Of a DNA stretch of 64,000 nt, positions 53,121 to 62,803 are shown piece by piece. Within the stretch, counting starts at the first letter, position 1. Every line of letters begins with the position of its first letter. A model generated the notes under the pieces. It worked only from the letters and a program-made list of their open reading frames with translations. It was not told where the DNA came from and ran no database searches. This stretch comes from Planctomycetota bacterium (GTDB taxonomy: Bacteria > Planctomycetota > SZUA-567). Both the position numbers and the translations under genes were made by a program. The DNA is taken from positions 1-64,000 of the forward strand of contig JAISYD010000211.1 in the NCBI GenBank assembly GCA_031270145.1. Direction: 5' to 3'.

Positions 53121-55751
53121 GTGGCTAAAAGATTGAACCAGCCAATAAACCGATCCCTATATTACCCAATCAGGTTGAATTTTTCCGGTTGCGCGGTCCC
53201 AAATTTTTCATCCCTCCCGGTTCGCCTTTTTCCCATAATCGTCCTATCCTTTTCCTTAATGTTGATTTCCGGCTGCGAGGAAACCGAACCTCCGGTTCCG
53301 ACCCGCCTGACCCTTTATGGAGTTGGCGCCAGGACCAGCCCATTGGCAAGCCGGCTTGATCAAAAACCGCGTTTCATGGTCTTCGGCCGGGACCAATCCG
53401 GCGCCGATGCCCCGGTTGCGGGAATCCGCCTAGCCTTCCGGCTGGCGGAACGGCCGGCCGGCGCCGAAAACGGCGAATTGATTCCCTCGGAGGCCGTGAC
53501 CGACGCGGCCGGAACCGCCGAAGTCGATTTCCTGGTTGGCGACCGGCCGGGCATCTATCGGATTGAGGCTTACGCTCCGGATTACCGGACGATCCCGCCA
53601 ATATCGGTTACCGTCCTGGGCGGGGTACAAATAACCGGCGCCCCCCAGGATGGCCGGGTCGGCCAGACCGCCGCTTCCCCCCTGGCGGTGCGGCTGGAAA
53701 AAGCCCCGGGCGTTTATGTGGGGGAGGACGAAGGCGAGGTCAGGTTCAATCTGTTGATGGCTCCCCCCGGAACCAGGCTTTCGGGGAAGCTGGCGTATAG
53801 CGACGCCTCGGGTCTGGCGGTCAGCGATCTCAGATTCGGCGATTCCCAAGGCAGAATAGACGTGGGGATTTCCATCCTGAAGGGATTGCCGGGCAATACC
53901 TCCTTCCTTGAACCAATAGTGGTGAGCTTGTTCGCCTTGGACGCCTGGTCGTCCGCGACATCGCTCCTGGGGGGGGTGGCCCTTTTTCTCTTCGGCATGC
54001 GGATGATGTCCGAATCCCTCCAGTTCGTGGCCGGGGAAAAACTCCGCTATCTTCTCAGCCTGCTTACCACCAACCGCTTCATGGCGGTCGGGGCGGGGGC
54101 GATGGTGACGGCGCTGATCCAAAGTTCCAGCGCCTGTACGGTCATGGTGGTGGGATTCGTCAACGCCGGCCTGATGCGGCTCGAACAAGCCATCGGGGTG
54201 ATAATGGGGGCCAATATAGGGACCACCCTCACCGCCCAGATCATCTCCTTGAATCTCGCCCGAATGGCCTTGCCGGCCATCACCATCGGCGTGGTCATCC
54301 TCTTCCTGGCCAAGCGCCAGGCGGTCAAATCATGGGCGTCCGTCATCATAGGATTCGGCATGCTGTTCCTTGGCATGACCGTCATGTCGGATGAACTGCT
54401 GCAGTTGCGCGATTCGTTGCTGGTGACCAGCTTGTTCCGGGGGCTCAATTGCCGGCCGGAACCCGGCGGCTTCATCCCGATCTGGCAATTCATGAAGGCG
54501 GTCGGTTGCGGCTTGGCGGTCACCCTCGTCCTCCAAAGTTCGGCGGCCACAATCGGCATGCTCATCACCGTGGCCGCGGCCGGGTTGATTGATCCCTATG
54601 CCGCCTTCGGAATACTCCTGGGGGACAACATAGGAACCACCATAACCGCCGCCCTCGCCTCCATAGGGACCGGCGCCGCGGCCAAGCGCGCCGCCTGCTT
54701 CCACGTCATGTTCAATGTTTTCGGGGTCGCGATAATGATCCTGCTTAATTACGTGGAGTGGCCGGGCCGGCCGGGCCGGCCGATTTTCATGGAGTTAGCC
54801 AACCTTCTCACCCCCGGCGACGTTTTCGTCGGGAACGAGAATCTGCCGCGTTTCCTGGCCAACGCCCATACGCTTTTCAATGCGACCTGCACCGCCGTCT
54901 TTGTTCTTTTCGTTCCCCAATTCGCCCGCCTCTGCCGCTTTCTAATCCATTCCGCCCCCGCCGAGGATGAATACGAGGGCGACGCCCGGCGAATACTTGA
55001 ACCCCATCTTCTTTCCACTCCCTACCTGGCGATCCGGCAGGTTTGGGCCGAGGTGGGGGTAATGCTGGGCAAGGCCCGCGAATCCCAACGCGAAGGCTAT
55101 GCCGCCCTTCTGCACGCGCCGACGCCGGATTGGGACGAAAACCTGGTCCGGGCCGCCAAAAACCTGGAGGAGGAGACGGACGAACTGAAAACCGCCATCA
55201 CCAAATATCTAGGCGGAATTTCCCTAACCACCCTGAACGAAAACCAAGCCGAAATGTTTCCCCGCCTGGTCCATGCGGTCAACGACGCGGAAAAAGTGGC
55301 CGATATCGGCAAGCATATTTCGAAATTGGCCCGGCGGGCCAACCGTCAATCCATCGCCCTGACCCCCGAGGCGGTGAACGACATGAACCAGTTGAGGTCG
55401 ACGGCCGACGAGATACTAAAACTGGCGGAAAAAACGATCACCATCAATGCCGACGGCATTGAAACGTCCGGCGGGGGGGCGGTTCTCCGCAAGAAGCTTC
55501 TTGACGACGGCAAGCGGCTGGAAAAGGATTTCAAGTCCAAAAGCAGCCTGGTCAGGAAAAACCATGAAAAACGGAATGAACAGGGATTGTGCGAAATTCG
55601 CGCCGGCATTATTTTTATGGACGTGGTCAACTCGCTGGGCCGGTCGGCCGGCTGCGGCATAAACATCATCGAAGCCGCCTGTCCCGGCGAAGCCGCCGCC
55701 CAAGCCTCGGCCAACCGCCGCATTTCCATCCGGCTGCGGGACGAAACCTGA
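53121..55751 (+). CDS. Lipoprotein-anchored Na/Pi cotransporter (mirror copy)
   Basis: Identical to 28630-31260. The lipobox, Ig-like domain, both QSS(S/A)A motifs and the PhoU-like tail are present. The frame extends back to an ATG at 52974, immediately after the predicted -10, which is too early to be translated from that promoter. Confidence 0.8.
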   Translation: MAKRLNQPINRSLYYPIRLNFSGCAVPNFSSLPVRLFPIIVLSFSLMLISGCEETEPPVPTRLTLYGVGARTSPLASRLDQKPRFMVFGRDQSGADAPVAGIRLAFRLAERPAGAENGELIPSEAVTDAAGTAEVDFLVGDRPGIYRIEAYAPDYRTIPPISVTVLGGVQITGAPQDGRVGQTAASPLAVRLEKAPGVYVGEDEGEVRFNLLMAPPGTRLSGKLAYSDASGLAVSDLRFGDSQGRIDVGISILKGLPGNTSFLEPIVVSLFALDAWSSATSLLGGVALFLFGMRMMSESLQFVAGEKLRYLLSLLTTNRFMAVGAGAMVTALIQSSSACTVMVVGFVNAGLMRLEQAIGVIMGANIGTTLTAQIISLNLARMALPAITIGVVILFLAKRQAVKSWASVIIGFGMLFLGMTVMSDELLQLRDSLLVTSLFRGLNCRPEPGGFIPIWQFMKAVGCGLAVTLVLQSSAATIGMLITVAAAGLIDPYAAFGILLGDNIGTTITAALASIGTGAAAKRAACFHVMFNVFGVAIMILLNYVEWPGRPGRPIFMELANLLTPGDVFVGNENLPRFLANAHTLFNATCTAVFVLFVPQFARLCRFLIHSAPAEDEYEGDARRILEPHLLSTPYLAIRQVWAEVGVMLGKARESQREGYAALLHAPTPDWDENLVRAAKNLEEETDELKTAITKYLGGISLTTLNENQAEMFPRLVHAVNDAEKVADIGKHISKLARRANRQSIALTPEAVNDMNQLRSTADEILKLAEKTITINADGIETSGGGAVLRKKLLDDGKRLEKDFKSKSSLVRKNHEKRNEQGLCEIRAGIIFMDVVNSLGRSAGCGINIIEAACPGEAAAQASANRRISIRLRDET

Positions 55752-55935
55752 GAGCCGGGGGCCAGCCTTGGGCAAGGGAAGCGGCGTTCGAGGCGGTCCA
55801 AGGGCTCACGAAAAACAACCCCGTAATCTTCTCCAGTTTCGCCTCCGATCCGCTTACCTTCGCCGCCGACCGGGCGAGCGCCCGGCGGAATTCACGGTTG
55901 ATCCGGGGGGGAAATCAATTCGCCGGCCAAACCGC

Positions 55936-55963
55936 TTGCCTAAAAATCAAACTAAAATATACT
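55936..55963 (+). promoter_or_regulatory. Putative promoter of the transketolase operon (mirror copy)
   Basis: TTGCCT and TATACT with a 16-base spacer, the mirror of 28418-28445. Confidence 0.42.
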
Positions 55964-56013
55964 TTTCATCTGGAGGTTTCCGGGTTCATTCTTGTCAGGG
56001 GAGGCCCAAACAT

Positions 56014-56844
56014 ATGTTGTCGGCGGAAAAGATCGCCCGATACGAAGGGAAATGCGGGCAATTCAGGATCGGCCTGATTAAGCTTTTGCACAAAATCCAA
56101 ACCGGCCATCCGGGCGGTTCGTTGTCGGCCGTGGAAATTCTCACGATTCTCTACAACGAGATCCTGCGTCTCGATCCCCGAAACCCCGAAAAGCCGGATC
56201 GGGACATTTTTATCCTAGGGAAGGGCCACGGAGCCCCCATCCTGTATATCATATTGGCCGACCTGGGGTTTTTTCCCGGGGAGGAACTCGCCAGCCTCCG
56301 CCAACTCGGCAGCCGGCTCCAGGGCCATCCCTGCGCCAACAAGCTCCCCGGCATAGAACTTTCCACCGGACCGCTTGGGCTCGGCATTTCCGCCGCGGTC
56401 GGACGCGCCCTGGCCGGGAAGCTCGACAAAACCGGGGAAAATGTCTTCATCCTTCTCGGCGACGGGGAAATCCAGGAAGGCATTGTCTGGGAGGCGGCCA
56501 TGGCCGCCGGCAAATACCGGCTGGACAACCTTGTCGCCATTCTCGACCACAACGGGGTTCAACTCGACGGCAAGGTCGACGACATCATGCCGCTAGGCGA
56601 CGTCAAGGCCAAATGGACCGCCTTCGGTTGGAACTGCCTGGAAATGGACGGGCACAATCTGGCCGAAATCCATGAGCGGATGCTCCAGGCCAGGGATCTC
56701 AAAAACGGCGGACCCGTCATCGTCATAGCCAAAACCGTAAAGGGCAAGGGAGTGTCGTTCATGGAAGGCAATCACGCCTGGCACGGCAAACCCATAGGGG
56801 ATGCGGAATTCTCCGCCGCCCTCGAAGAACTGGAGGCCAAATGA
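56014..56844 (+). CDS. Transketolase, N-terminal subunit (mirror copy)
   Basis: Identical to 27537-28367, with the thiamine diphosphate motif intact. Confidence 0.9.
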   Translation: MLSAEKIARYEGKCGQFRIGLIKLLHKIQTGHPGGSLSAVEILTILYNEILRLDPRNPEKPDRDIFILGKGHGAPILYIILADLGFFPGEELASLRQLGSRLQGHPCANKLPGIELSTGPLGLGISAAVGRALAGKLDKTGENVFILLGDGEIQEGIVWEAAMAAGKYRLDNLVAILDHNGVQLDGKVDDIMPLGDVKAKWTAFGWNCLEMDGHNLAEIHERMLQARDLKNGGPVIVIAKTVKGKGVSFMEGNHAWHGKPIGDAEFSAALEELEAK

Positions 56845-57791
56845 TGGAAACCATCGCCATGCGCGACGCCTACGGGGCGGCCCTGGCCGAACTCGGCTCT
56901 GAATTGCCCAACCTGGTGGTCCTGGACGCCGATGTGGCCGGCTCCTCCAAGAGTTCCCTTTTCGGCGCCAAATTCCCCGAGCGCTTTTTCAATGTCGGCA
57001 TCGCCGAAGCGAATATGGCCGGAATGGCCGCCGGCCTGGCGCTAAAGGGAAAACTCCCGTTTGTACATTGCTTCGCCGCCTTCATGATGCTCCGGGCCGG
57101 CGATCCCATACGCAGCCTCGCCTGTTACCAGAACCTGCCGGTAAAATTCTGCGGCACCTATGCCGGCCTTTCCGATTCCTATGACGGCGCCAGCCACCAC
57201 GCCATATCCGACATCTCCTTTTTCCGGGCCCTGCCCAACATGAAAGTGATTTCCCCGGCCGACGGGGAGGAAACCCGGCGGGCGGTCCGCTTCGCCGCCG
57301 GCCTGGCGGGCCCGGTATATCTGCGCATTTCCCGGGCCGAAGTACCCAAAAGCCTTTTCGGAGCCGGTTACGAATTCGAATACGGCAAGGGGTACGTGGC
57401 CCGCGAAGGCTCGGATCTCACCCTTGTCGCCACCGGCTTCATGAACGTCCAGGCGTTGCGGGCGGGGGAACTTTTGGCCAAGGAGGGCATCCGCGCCCGG
57501 ATAGTCAACATTCATACCATCAAGCCCATCGACGCCTCCCTGATTGCGAAATGCGCCAGGGAAACCGGGGCGGTGGTAACCTGCGAGGAACACAACGTCA
57601 TCGGCGGCCTGGGCGCGGCGGTGGCCGAGGTCCTTGGCCGCGAATCCCCGGTTCCCCTGGAGATCCTGGGGATCGAGGATTGTTTCGCGGAATCCGGCGA
57701 TTACGGAAAACTCCTTGAAAAATATGGCCTTTCACCCGACAGAATCGTGGAAAAGGCCAAAAGGGTCCTTTCGCGCAAGAAGGGAAAATGA
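56841..57791 (+). CDS. Transketolase, C-terminal subunit (mirror copy)
   Basis: Identical to 26590-27540, coupled to the N-terminal subunit by the same ATGA overlap. Confidence 0.9.
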   Translation: MMETIAMRDAYGAALAELGSELPNLVVLDADVAGSSKSSLFGAKFPERFFNVGIAEANMAGMAAGLALKGKLPFVHCFAAFMMLRAGDPIRSLACYQNLPVKFCGTYAGLSDSYDGASHHAISDISFFRALPNMKVISPADGEETRRAVRFAAGLAGPVYLRISRAEVPKSLFGAGYEFEYGKGYVAREGSDLTLVATGFMNVQALRAGELLAKEGIRARIVNIHTIKPIDASLIAKCARETGAVVTCEEHNVIGGLGAAVAEVLGRESPVPLEILGIEDCFAESGDYGKLLEKYGLSPDRIVEKAKRVLSRKKGK

Positions 57792-57901
57792 ATTGTTCTT
57801 CCAACCGGCCGGAGTATTGTTGAGGCGCCGGATAAACTCGCGGTGCTTATTTTCCGCCGAGCCCCAATTTCCATCTCGTTTTCCAAAAGGGAGTGGACGC
57901 C

Positions 57902-58876
57902 ATGAAAATTGTCGTATTGGACGGTTACACCCTAAATCCCGGCGACATCGACTGGAACGGCTTCAAAAAACTGGGGGAATTGGTCTGCTATGACCGCACC
58001 ACCACCAAAAAGGAGGAGACGGCCAAAATTATCGACCGCATCGCCGACGCCGACGCGGTCATAACCAACAAGACGCCCATAACCCGGGAAATACTCGACT
58101 CCAAGCCAAAAGTGAAATATATCGGGGTCCTCGCCACCGGTTACAATGTCGTGGATGTCGACGCCGCCAGGGAAAAGGGGGTTGTCGTCACCAACATCCC
58201 CACCTACGGAACCACCGCCGTGGCCCAGTTCGTTTTCGCCCATTTGCTGGAATTCTGCCATCATGTGGCGCATCACGCCGAGACGGTCAAGAACGGCCGC
58301 TGGGCAAAATCCGAGGATTTTTGCTATTGGGACTACCCCCTGATTGAACTGGCGGGCAAGACGATGGGGATAATCGGGTTTGGCCGCATCGGACAAACGG
58401 TGGCCGGGATCGCCGTCGCTTTCGGCATGAAGGTGCTTGCCTACGATGAATATGTGGATAAATCCCGGGAAACCGATTCGATTAAATACGCCTCTCTCGA
58501 CGACGCCCTGGCCAAATCGGACGTAATCAGCCTGCATGTCCCGCTTTTTGATTCCACCCGGGGATTGATCAACAAGTCGACCATAGCCAGGATGAAGGAC
58601 GGGGTCATCATCATCAACACCTCCCGCGGACCCCTAGTGGTGGAGGAGGACATGGTCGAAGCCTTGGAAAGCGGCAAGGTGGCCGGTTTCGGCTCGGACG
58701 TGGTCGAGGTTGAACCCATCGCCCCCGACAACAAATTGCCCCGAACCCGGAACTGCCATATCACTCCCCACATAGCCTGGGCTCCCAAGGAGGCGCGCAT
58801 CCGGCTGATGAACATAGCGGTGGACAACCTGGCCGCCTTCGCCAAGGGCAGTCCCGTAAACGTGGTGAACAAGTAG
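57902..58876 (+). CDS. D-2-hydroxyacid dehydrogenase (mirror copy)
   Basis: Identical to 25505-26479, with the Rossmann motif and catalytic Arg and His unchanged. Confidence 0.87.
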   Translation: MKIVVLDGYTLNPGDIDWNGFKKLGELVCYDRTTTKKEETAKIIDRIADADAVITNKTPITREILDSKPKVKYIGVLATGYNVVDVDAAREKGVVVTNIPTYGTTAVAQFVFAHLLEFCHHVAHHAETVKNGRWAKSEDFCYWDYPLIELAGKTMGIIGFGRIGQTVAGIAVAFGMKVLAYDEYVDKSRETDSIKYASLDDALAKSDVISLHVPLFDSTRGLINKSTIARMKDGVIIINTSRGPLVVEEDMVEALESGKVAGFGSDVVEVEPIAPDNKLPRTRNCHITPHIAWAPKEARIRLMNIAVDNLAAFAKGSPVNVVNK

Positions 58877-58925
58877 AGCCGGTTCCAGGCGGGCTTGTGA
58901 AACAATTGCCACCTTGCCGGGTGGT

Positions 58926-58976
58926 GGACTTTTAAAGAAATCGAACCAAACCCCCGCTTGATTTCCTTTAAAATCC
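58926..58976. repeat. Interspersed hairpin repeat (mirror copy)
   Basis: Reverse complement of 25405-25455, including its asymmetric loop. Confidence 0.68.
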
Positions 58977-59017
58977 TCCGATGTTGAGTCCGGCGCCGCC
59001 AGTTTGGGAGGCGCGGC

Positions 59018-60112
59018 ATGAAATTTCTTGAGCGACTTGATTTTTCCCGCCTTCCCGCCCGGCTGCGCTGGGCCTTGCTGGCCGGACTGACCCTGATTTT
59101 TTCCTTTATACTGGTTTCGCTGCGGCTGCCGGCCGGCATCCTCATGGGGGCCATGGGGGCGGCAATCGTCATGGCCCTGGCGGAAGGCCAAATACAAACG
59201 CCGGGAATCGCCTTTTCCCTGGCCCAGGGAATGGTCGGCTGCCTGGTGGCGGGCTCAATCTCCCCGGCGACCCTGGACACCATCGGGCGAAACTGGCCAT
59301 TTTTCATCTCCATGGTGCTGTCGGTGTCGGCGATAAGCACCTTCCTGGGCTGGCTTCTGGCCAGGACCCGGATATTGCCGGGATCCACCGCCATCTGGGG
59401 CACTTCGCCCGGAGCGGCCCTGCTGATGACCTTGATGTCGGAAAATTTCGGCGCCGATTCCCGGCTGGTCGCCTTCATGCAATATTTGCGGGTACTGACG
59501 GTCACCCTGTTCGCCACCACCCTGCCGCTGGTTTGGGACATAGCCATAGCCGCCTCGCCCCCGGAACGGGCGGCGGAAATTTTCGATCCCGGCTCCATAT
59601 TCCTGGCCTTGGGATTGGCGGTTGCGGGAACATTCCTGCGCGGTTTGTGCCATTTCCCGTCGGGACCGATGCTATTGCCGATACTAGTGCTTCCCTTTCT
59701 CGCCGCCGCCGGGCTGGGCCCCCTGCGCCTGCCTTGGCAACTTTACGCCGCGTCCTATTGCGTGGTGGGTTGGAACGTGGGCATGCGCTTCACCCGTTCC
59801 ATCGTGTCCTATGCCCTGCACGCCTTTTCCCGCATTTTGGCCACCATCCTCGCCATGATAGCGGCTTGCGGAATCCTGGCCTGGATTTTCGTGGCCGCGG
59901 CGGGCATCGATCCCCTGACCGCCCTCTTGGCCTCCTGTCCCGGAGGCATGGATACCGTAGCCATCATCACCGCCTCGATCGGGGGAGACGTGCCCCTGGT
60001 CATGGCGGTTCAAACCGGCCGTTTCATTTTTGTGCTTCTAACCGGGCCGGCCGTTGCCGCCTTCATAAGCAAACGCCTGGAGGGAACCGCGCGCGGCGAA
60101 ACAACCGCTTGA
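59018..60112 (+). CDS. AbrB-family membrane protein (mirror copy)
   Basis: Identical to 24269-25363, converging with the lipoprotein copy at the same 3-base gap. Confidence 0.85.
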   Translation: MKFLERLDFSRLPARLRWALLAGLTLIFSFILVSLRLPAGILMGAMGAAIVMALAEGQIQTPGIAFSLAQGMVGCLVAGSISPATLDTIGRNWPFFISMVLSVSAISTFLGWLLARTRILPGSTAIWGTSPGAALLMTLMSENFGADSRLVAFMQYLRVLTVTLFATTLPLVWDIAIAASPPERAAEIFDPGSIFLALGLAVAGTFLRGLCHFPSGPMLLPILVLPFLAAAGLGPLRLPWQLYAASYCVVGWNVGMRFTRSIVSYALHAFSRILATILAMIAACGILAWIFVAAAGIDPLTALLASCPGGMDTVAIITASIGGDVPLVMAVQTGRFIFVLLTGPAVAAFISKRLEGTARGETTA

Positions 60113-60115
60113 CCC

Positions 60116-62062
60116 TCAATTGGCCGCCGGGAATTCCTCCGCCGGCCTCCCCCGGCGGGGATTGGTGAAAACCGTCACCGGGAGAAGGGTATCGATCAGG
60201 GGATCCATCTCCGGGGGATCCTCTTCCCGGAAAACCTCCGCCAGGCCGGCGACAACGCCGGCCGTTATCCGGCGTACGGTTTTTTCCGCCTGCACCACAT
60301 ATTTCTGCTGAGCCCGATCCCGGCGCGAAACTACGCAGCGGCCGTCGGAGACCCGGTAAACCTCGGTCGCCACATCGACCCCGGTCATTTCGGCGAACAT
60401 GATTTGCGCCGCCAGGATGGCGGTGGAAATGACCGCCGAATAAAGGCTGGGAACCGACTGGGAACGGCGGAATTCAACCACCTGCCCCCGGACAACGAAA
60501 TCGGCTCCGGCAATCCGGCCCATGCGCACCGCCTCGTCCGGACTGAGCAATTGGTCATGGGTGGCCTGGCCGGTGGCGTCCCACAGCAACCGGAGGCCGG
60601 AAACCCCGGACAGTCCGGCTCCGAAAACCCCGGTCACCACCTCCCCTCCCCCGGTCGCGGCGATGAGATTGTTGGGATTGTCGCGATCATGGTAGGGAAG
60701 CAACAAAACCCCGACTTCCTTCCCCCCCAATTCCTTCGACGCCCGGGCCGCCGTCCGCGGGTCCCCGCTTGCCAGCCATGGCTGTTCCGAAACAAGGGGA
60801 AGACTGACCACCGGACCATCGGCGTAAAGCGTTTCCGCGACCGAAGGATTTTCCGCCGCGATTTCCGCCGGCGAAATCTCCGGGGCGGAATCGAGACCCT
60901 CCGGATTCGCCTTCAAAGCCTCCGGCCCTCCCGGTTCCGGCGAATCAGGCGGTCCGATGGTTTCCGCCAGGGACTCCGATTCGCCGGCCGCCGTCTCGGC
61001 CGTCCGGCCGGAGCCGATCACCACCGGCCGAAAAGCCAGCGCTTCGGCCAATAGTTCTTCGCCTTCGGCAAATATGTCGGCCGCCAAATCGTCCCCGGTA
61101 AGCCGGAGAGCCAGTTCGTCAAGTTCCCCAATATCGGCCGGCGACGGCGAATCGTCCGCCCCCGCCTCGAACCGTTCTTCCGCCTCCTCCTCCGCTCCGG
61201 ACTCGCCGCCGCCGGTTTCGGCGACCGTCGCGGCATCCCCGGATTCCGGGATCGGGCCGCTTTCGGCCGCGATCCCCGGATCCGTAACTTCTTCCTCCCT
61301 TTCCGATTCCAGAAACGGCGGCGGCATCGGCAGGGGTGGGTCGGCTTCGCCCTCTCCGGGATAATCCTCTTTCGCCGGCTCATTCCGGTATCGCCCGGCT
61401 ATAAGGGAAGCCAGGGCTTGGTCGGAAGAAAATCCCAGGCGCGACAGGGAAGCCGCCGTCCGTTGAAAGAAGCCGTCGATTATCCTCGCCGCCACGGCCC
61501 GAGCCTGGCGCTCCCGGCCGCCGGCGGCGCCGGGCATGGCCGCCGCCTGGTAGTTGTCTCCCACAAACAGCAGCACCCCCCGGTCGGCGTCGATCACCCG
61601 GACAAACATTCCGGCCCGGGAAGGTATGCTGGCGGCCCTGGTGCCGGTAAAACTGAAAATCTGCCCGGCCACAACCAAATCCGCCCCCTGCCGGCGGCCG
61701 ATTTCAGCGGCTTGGGCATTGGTGAGGGAAGCTTCCCGGCGCGGCAAGGGCGGCGCCAGTATTTCCACCGCCGGGCCGAATTTGCTGCTCCGCAGGGCGG
61801 AAGCGAAAATTTCCCGGGCGTGTTCGCCTAAATCGTCCTTATGGGCGTCCCCGGGATCCACGAAGGTGCGGGTGTCCAGGAACGGCAGGATAAGGACCTT
61901 TTGGGAAGCCGGAGGGGGGCCGTCGCCGGTCCGGTAACTGAACAGCCGCTCGTCGCAGCCGCCAATCAGCGGAGCCAGCGCCAGGACGGCCAGACCGGCG
62001 GCAATCGAACCCGCCCGGCCGCGTCCGTAACCAAACAGAATTTCCCCAAGCTTGCCCGCCAT
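60116..62062 (-). CDS. Two-domain lipoprotein with acidic linker (mirror copy)
   Basis: Identical to 22319-24265. Even the low-complexity Glu-rich linker is unchanged. Confidence 0.67.
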   Translation of the reverse strand: MAGKLGEILFGYGRGRAGSIAAGLAVLALAPLIGGCDERLFSYRTGDGPPPASQKVLILPFLDTRTFVDPGDAHKDDLGEHAREIFASALRSSKFGPAVEILAPPLPRREASLTNAQAAEIGRRQGADLVVAGQIFSFTGTRAASIPSRAGMFVRVIDADRGVLLFVGDNYQAAAMPGAAGGRERQARAVAARIIDGFFQRTAASLSRLGFSSDQALASLIAGRYRNEPAKEDYPGEGEADPPLPMPPPFLESEREEEVTDPGIAAESGPIPESGDAATVAETGGGESGAEEEAEERFEAGADDSPSPADIGELDELALRLTGDDLAADIFAEGEELLAEALAFRPVVIGSGRTAETAAGESESLAETIGPPDSPEPGGPEALKANPEGLDSAPEISPAEIAAENPSVAETLYADGPVVSLPLVSEQPWLASGDPRTAARASKELGGKEVGVLLLPYHDRDNPNNLIAATGGGEVVTGVFGAGLSGVSGLRLLWDATGQATHDQLLSPDEAVRMGRIAGADFVVRGQVVEFRRSQSVPSLYSAVISTAILAAQIMFAEMTGVDVATEVYRVSDGRCVVSRRDRAQQKYVVQAEKTVRRITAGVVAGLAEVFREEDPPEMDPLIDTLLPVTVFTNPRRGRPAEEFPAAN

Positions 62063-62100
62063 ATCCGCGCCTTTCCCAGCCCCGACCATTTCCGGAGGCT

Positions 62101-62802
62101 TCAAATCCCCCCCGCCCTCGCCACCGCCGCCAGCCGGCCGGCTTCCAGCCGGAAAATCCGATCGGCCCTGGCGGCCAGGGCCGATTCATGGGTGACGACA
62201 ATCACGGCCATGCCGGCCTCCCCCACCATCCGCCACAGCCAGGCCGACACCTCCTCCCCGGTATCGGCGTCCAGATTGCCGGTCGGCTCGTCGCACAACA
62301 ACAATCCGGGGCCGGGCAGAAGCGCCCGGGCGATGGCCGCCCGTTGCCTCTCGCCCCCGGACAACTGGGAAGGGCGGTGATCCCGACGCCCGGACAGTCC
62401 CAGGCGTTCCAACCAATCAAGGGCGCCCCGGCGGCTCCGCCCCCCCATGCCCAACCCGCTGAGCGCGGCGCCTAGCATGACGTTTTCCAGCACGGAAAAA
62501 TCGGGAAGCAGATGGTAGTTTTGAAAAACAAAGCCGATTTCCCGTCCCCTAAGGGCGGTCCGCCGGGAATCCGGCAGCCGGGAGGCGGGAAGGCCGCGCA
62601 GACGTATTTCCCCGGTATCGGGCCGGTCAAGAAGCCCGCACAGGTTGAGGAGGGTGGTTTTCCCCGAGCCGCTGCGCCCGACAATGGCGATCACCTCGCC
62701 CTCCGCCACCGCCAGGTCGAGATCGCGCAGGACCGGGAGCCTCTTCTCCCCGTCGCGGTAGGTTTTGGAAAGTTTTTCGGCTTCCAGGACGTTTCCCGCC
62801 AT
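62101..62802 (-). CDS. LolD-like ATP-binding protein (mirror copy)
   Basis: Identical to 21579-22280, with Walker A, signature and Walker B motifs unchanged. Confidence 0.86.
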   Translation of the reverse strand: MAGNVLEAEKLSKTYRDGEKRLPVLRDLDLAVAEGEVIAIVGRSGSGKTTLLNLCGLLDRPDTGEIRLRGLPASRLPDSRRTALRGREIGFVFQNYHLLPDFSVLENVMLGAALSGLGMGGRSRRGALDWLERLGLSGRRDHRPSQLSGGERQRAAIARALLPGPGLLLCDEPTGNLDADTGEEVSAWLWRMVGEAGMAVIVVTHESALAARADRIFRLEAGRLAAVARAGGI

Positions 62803-62803
62803 T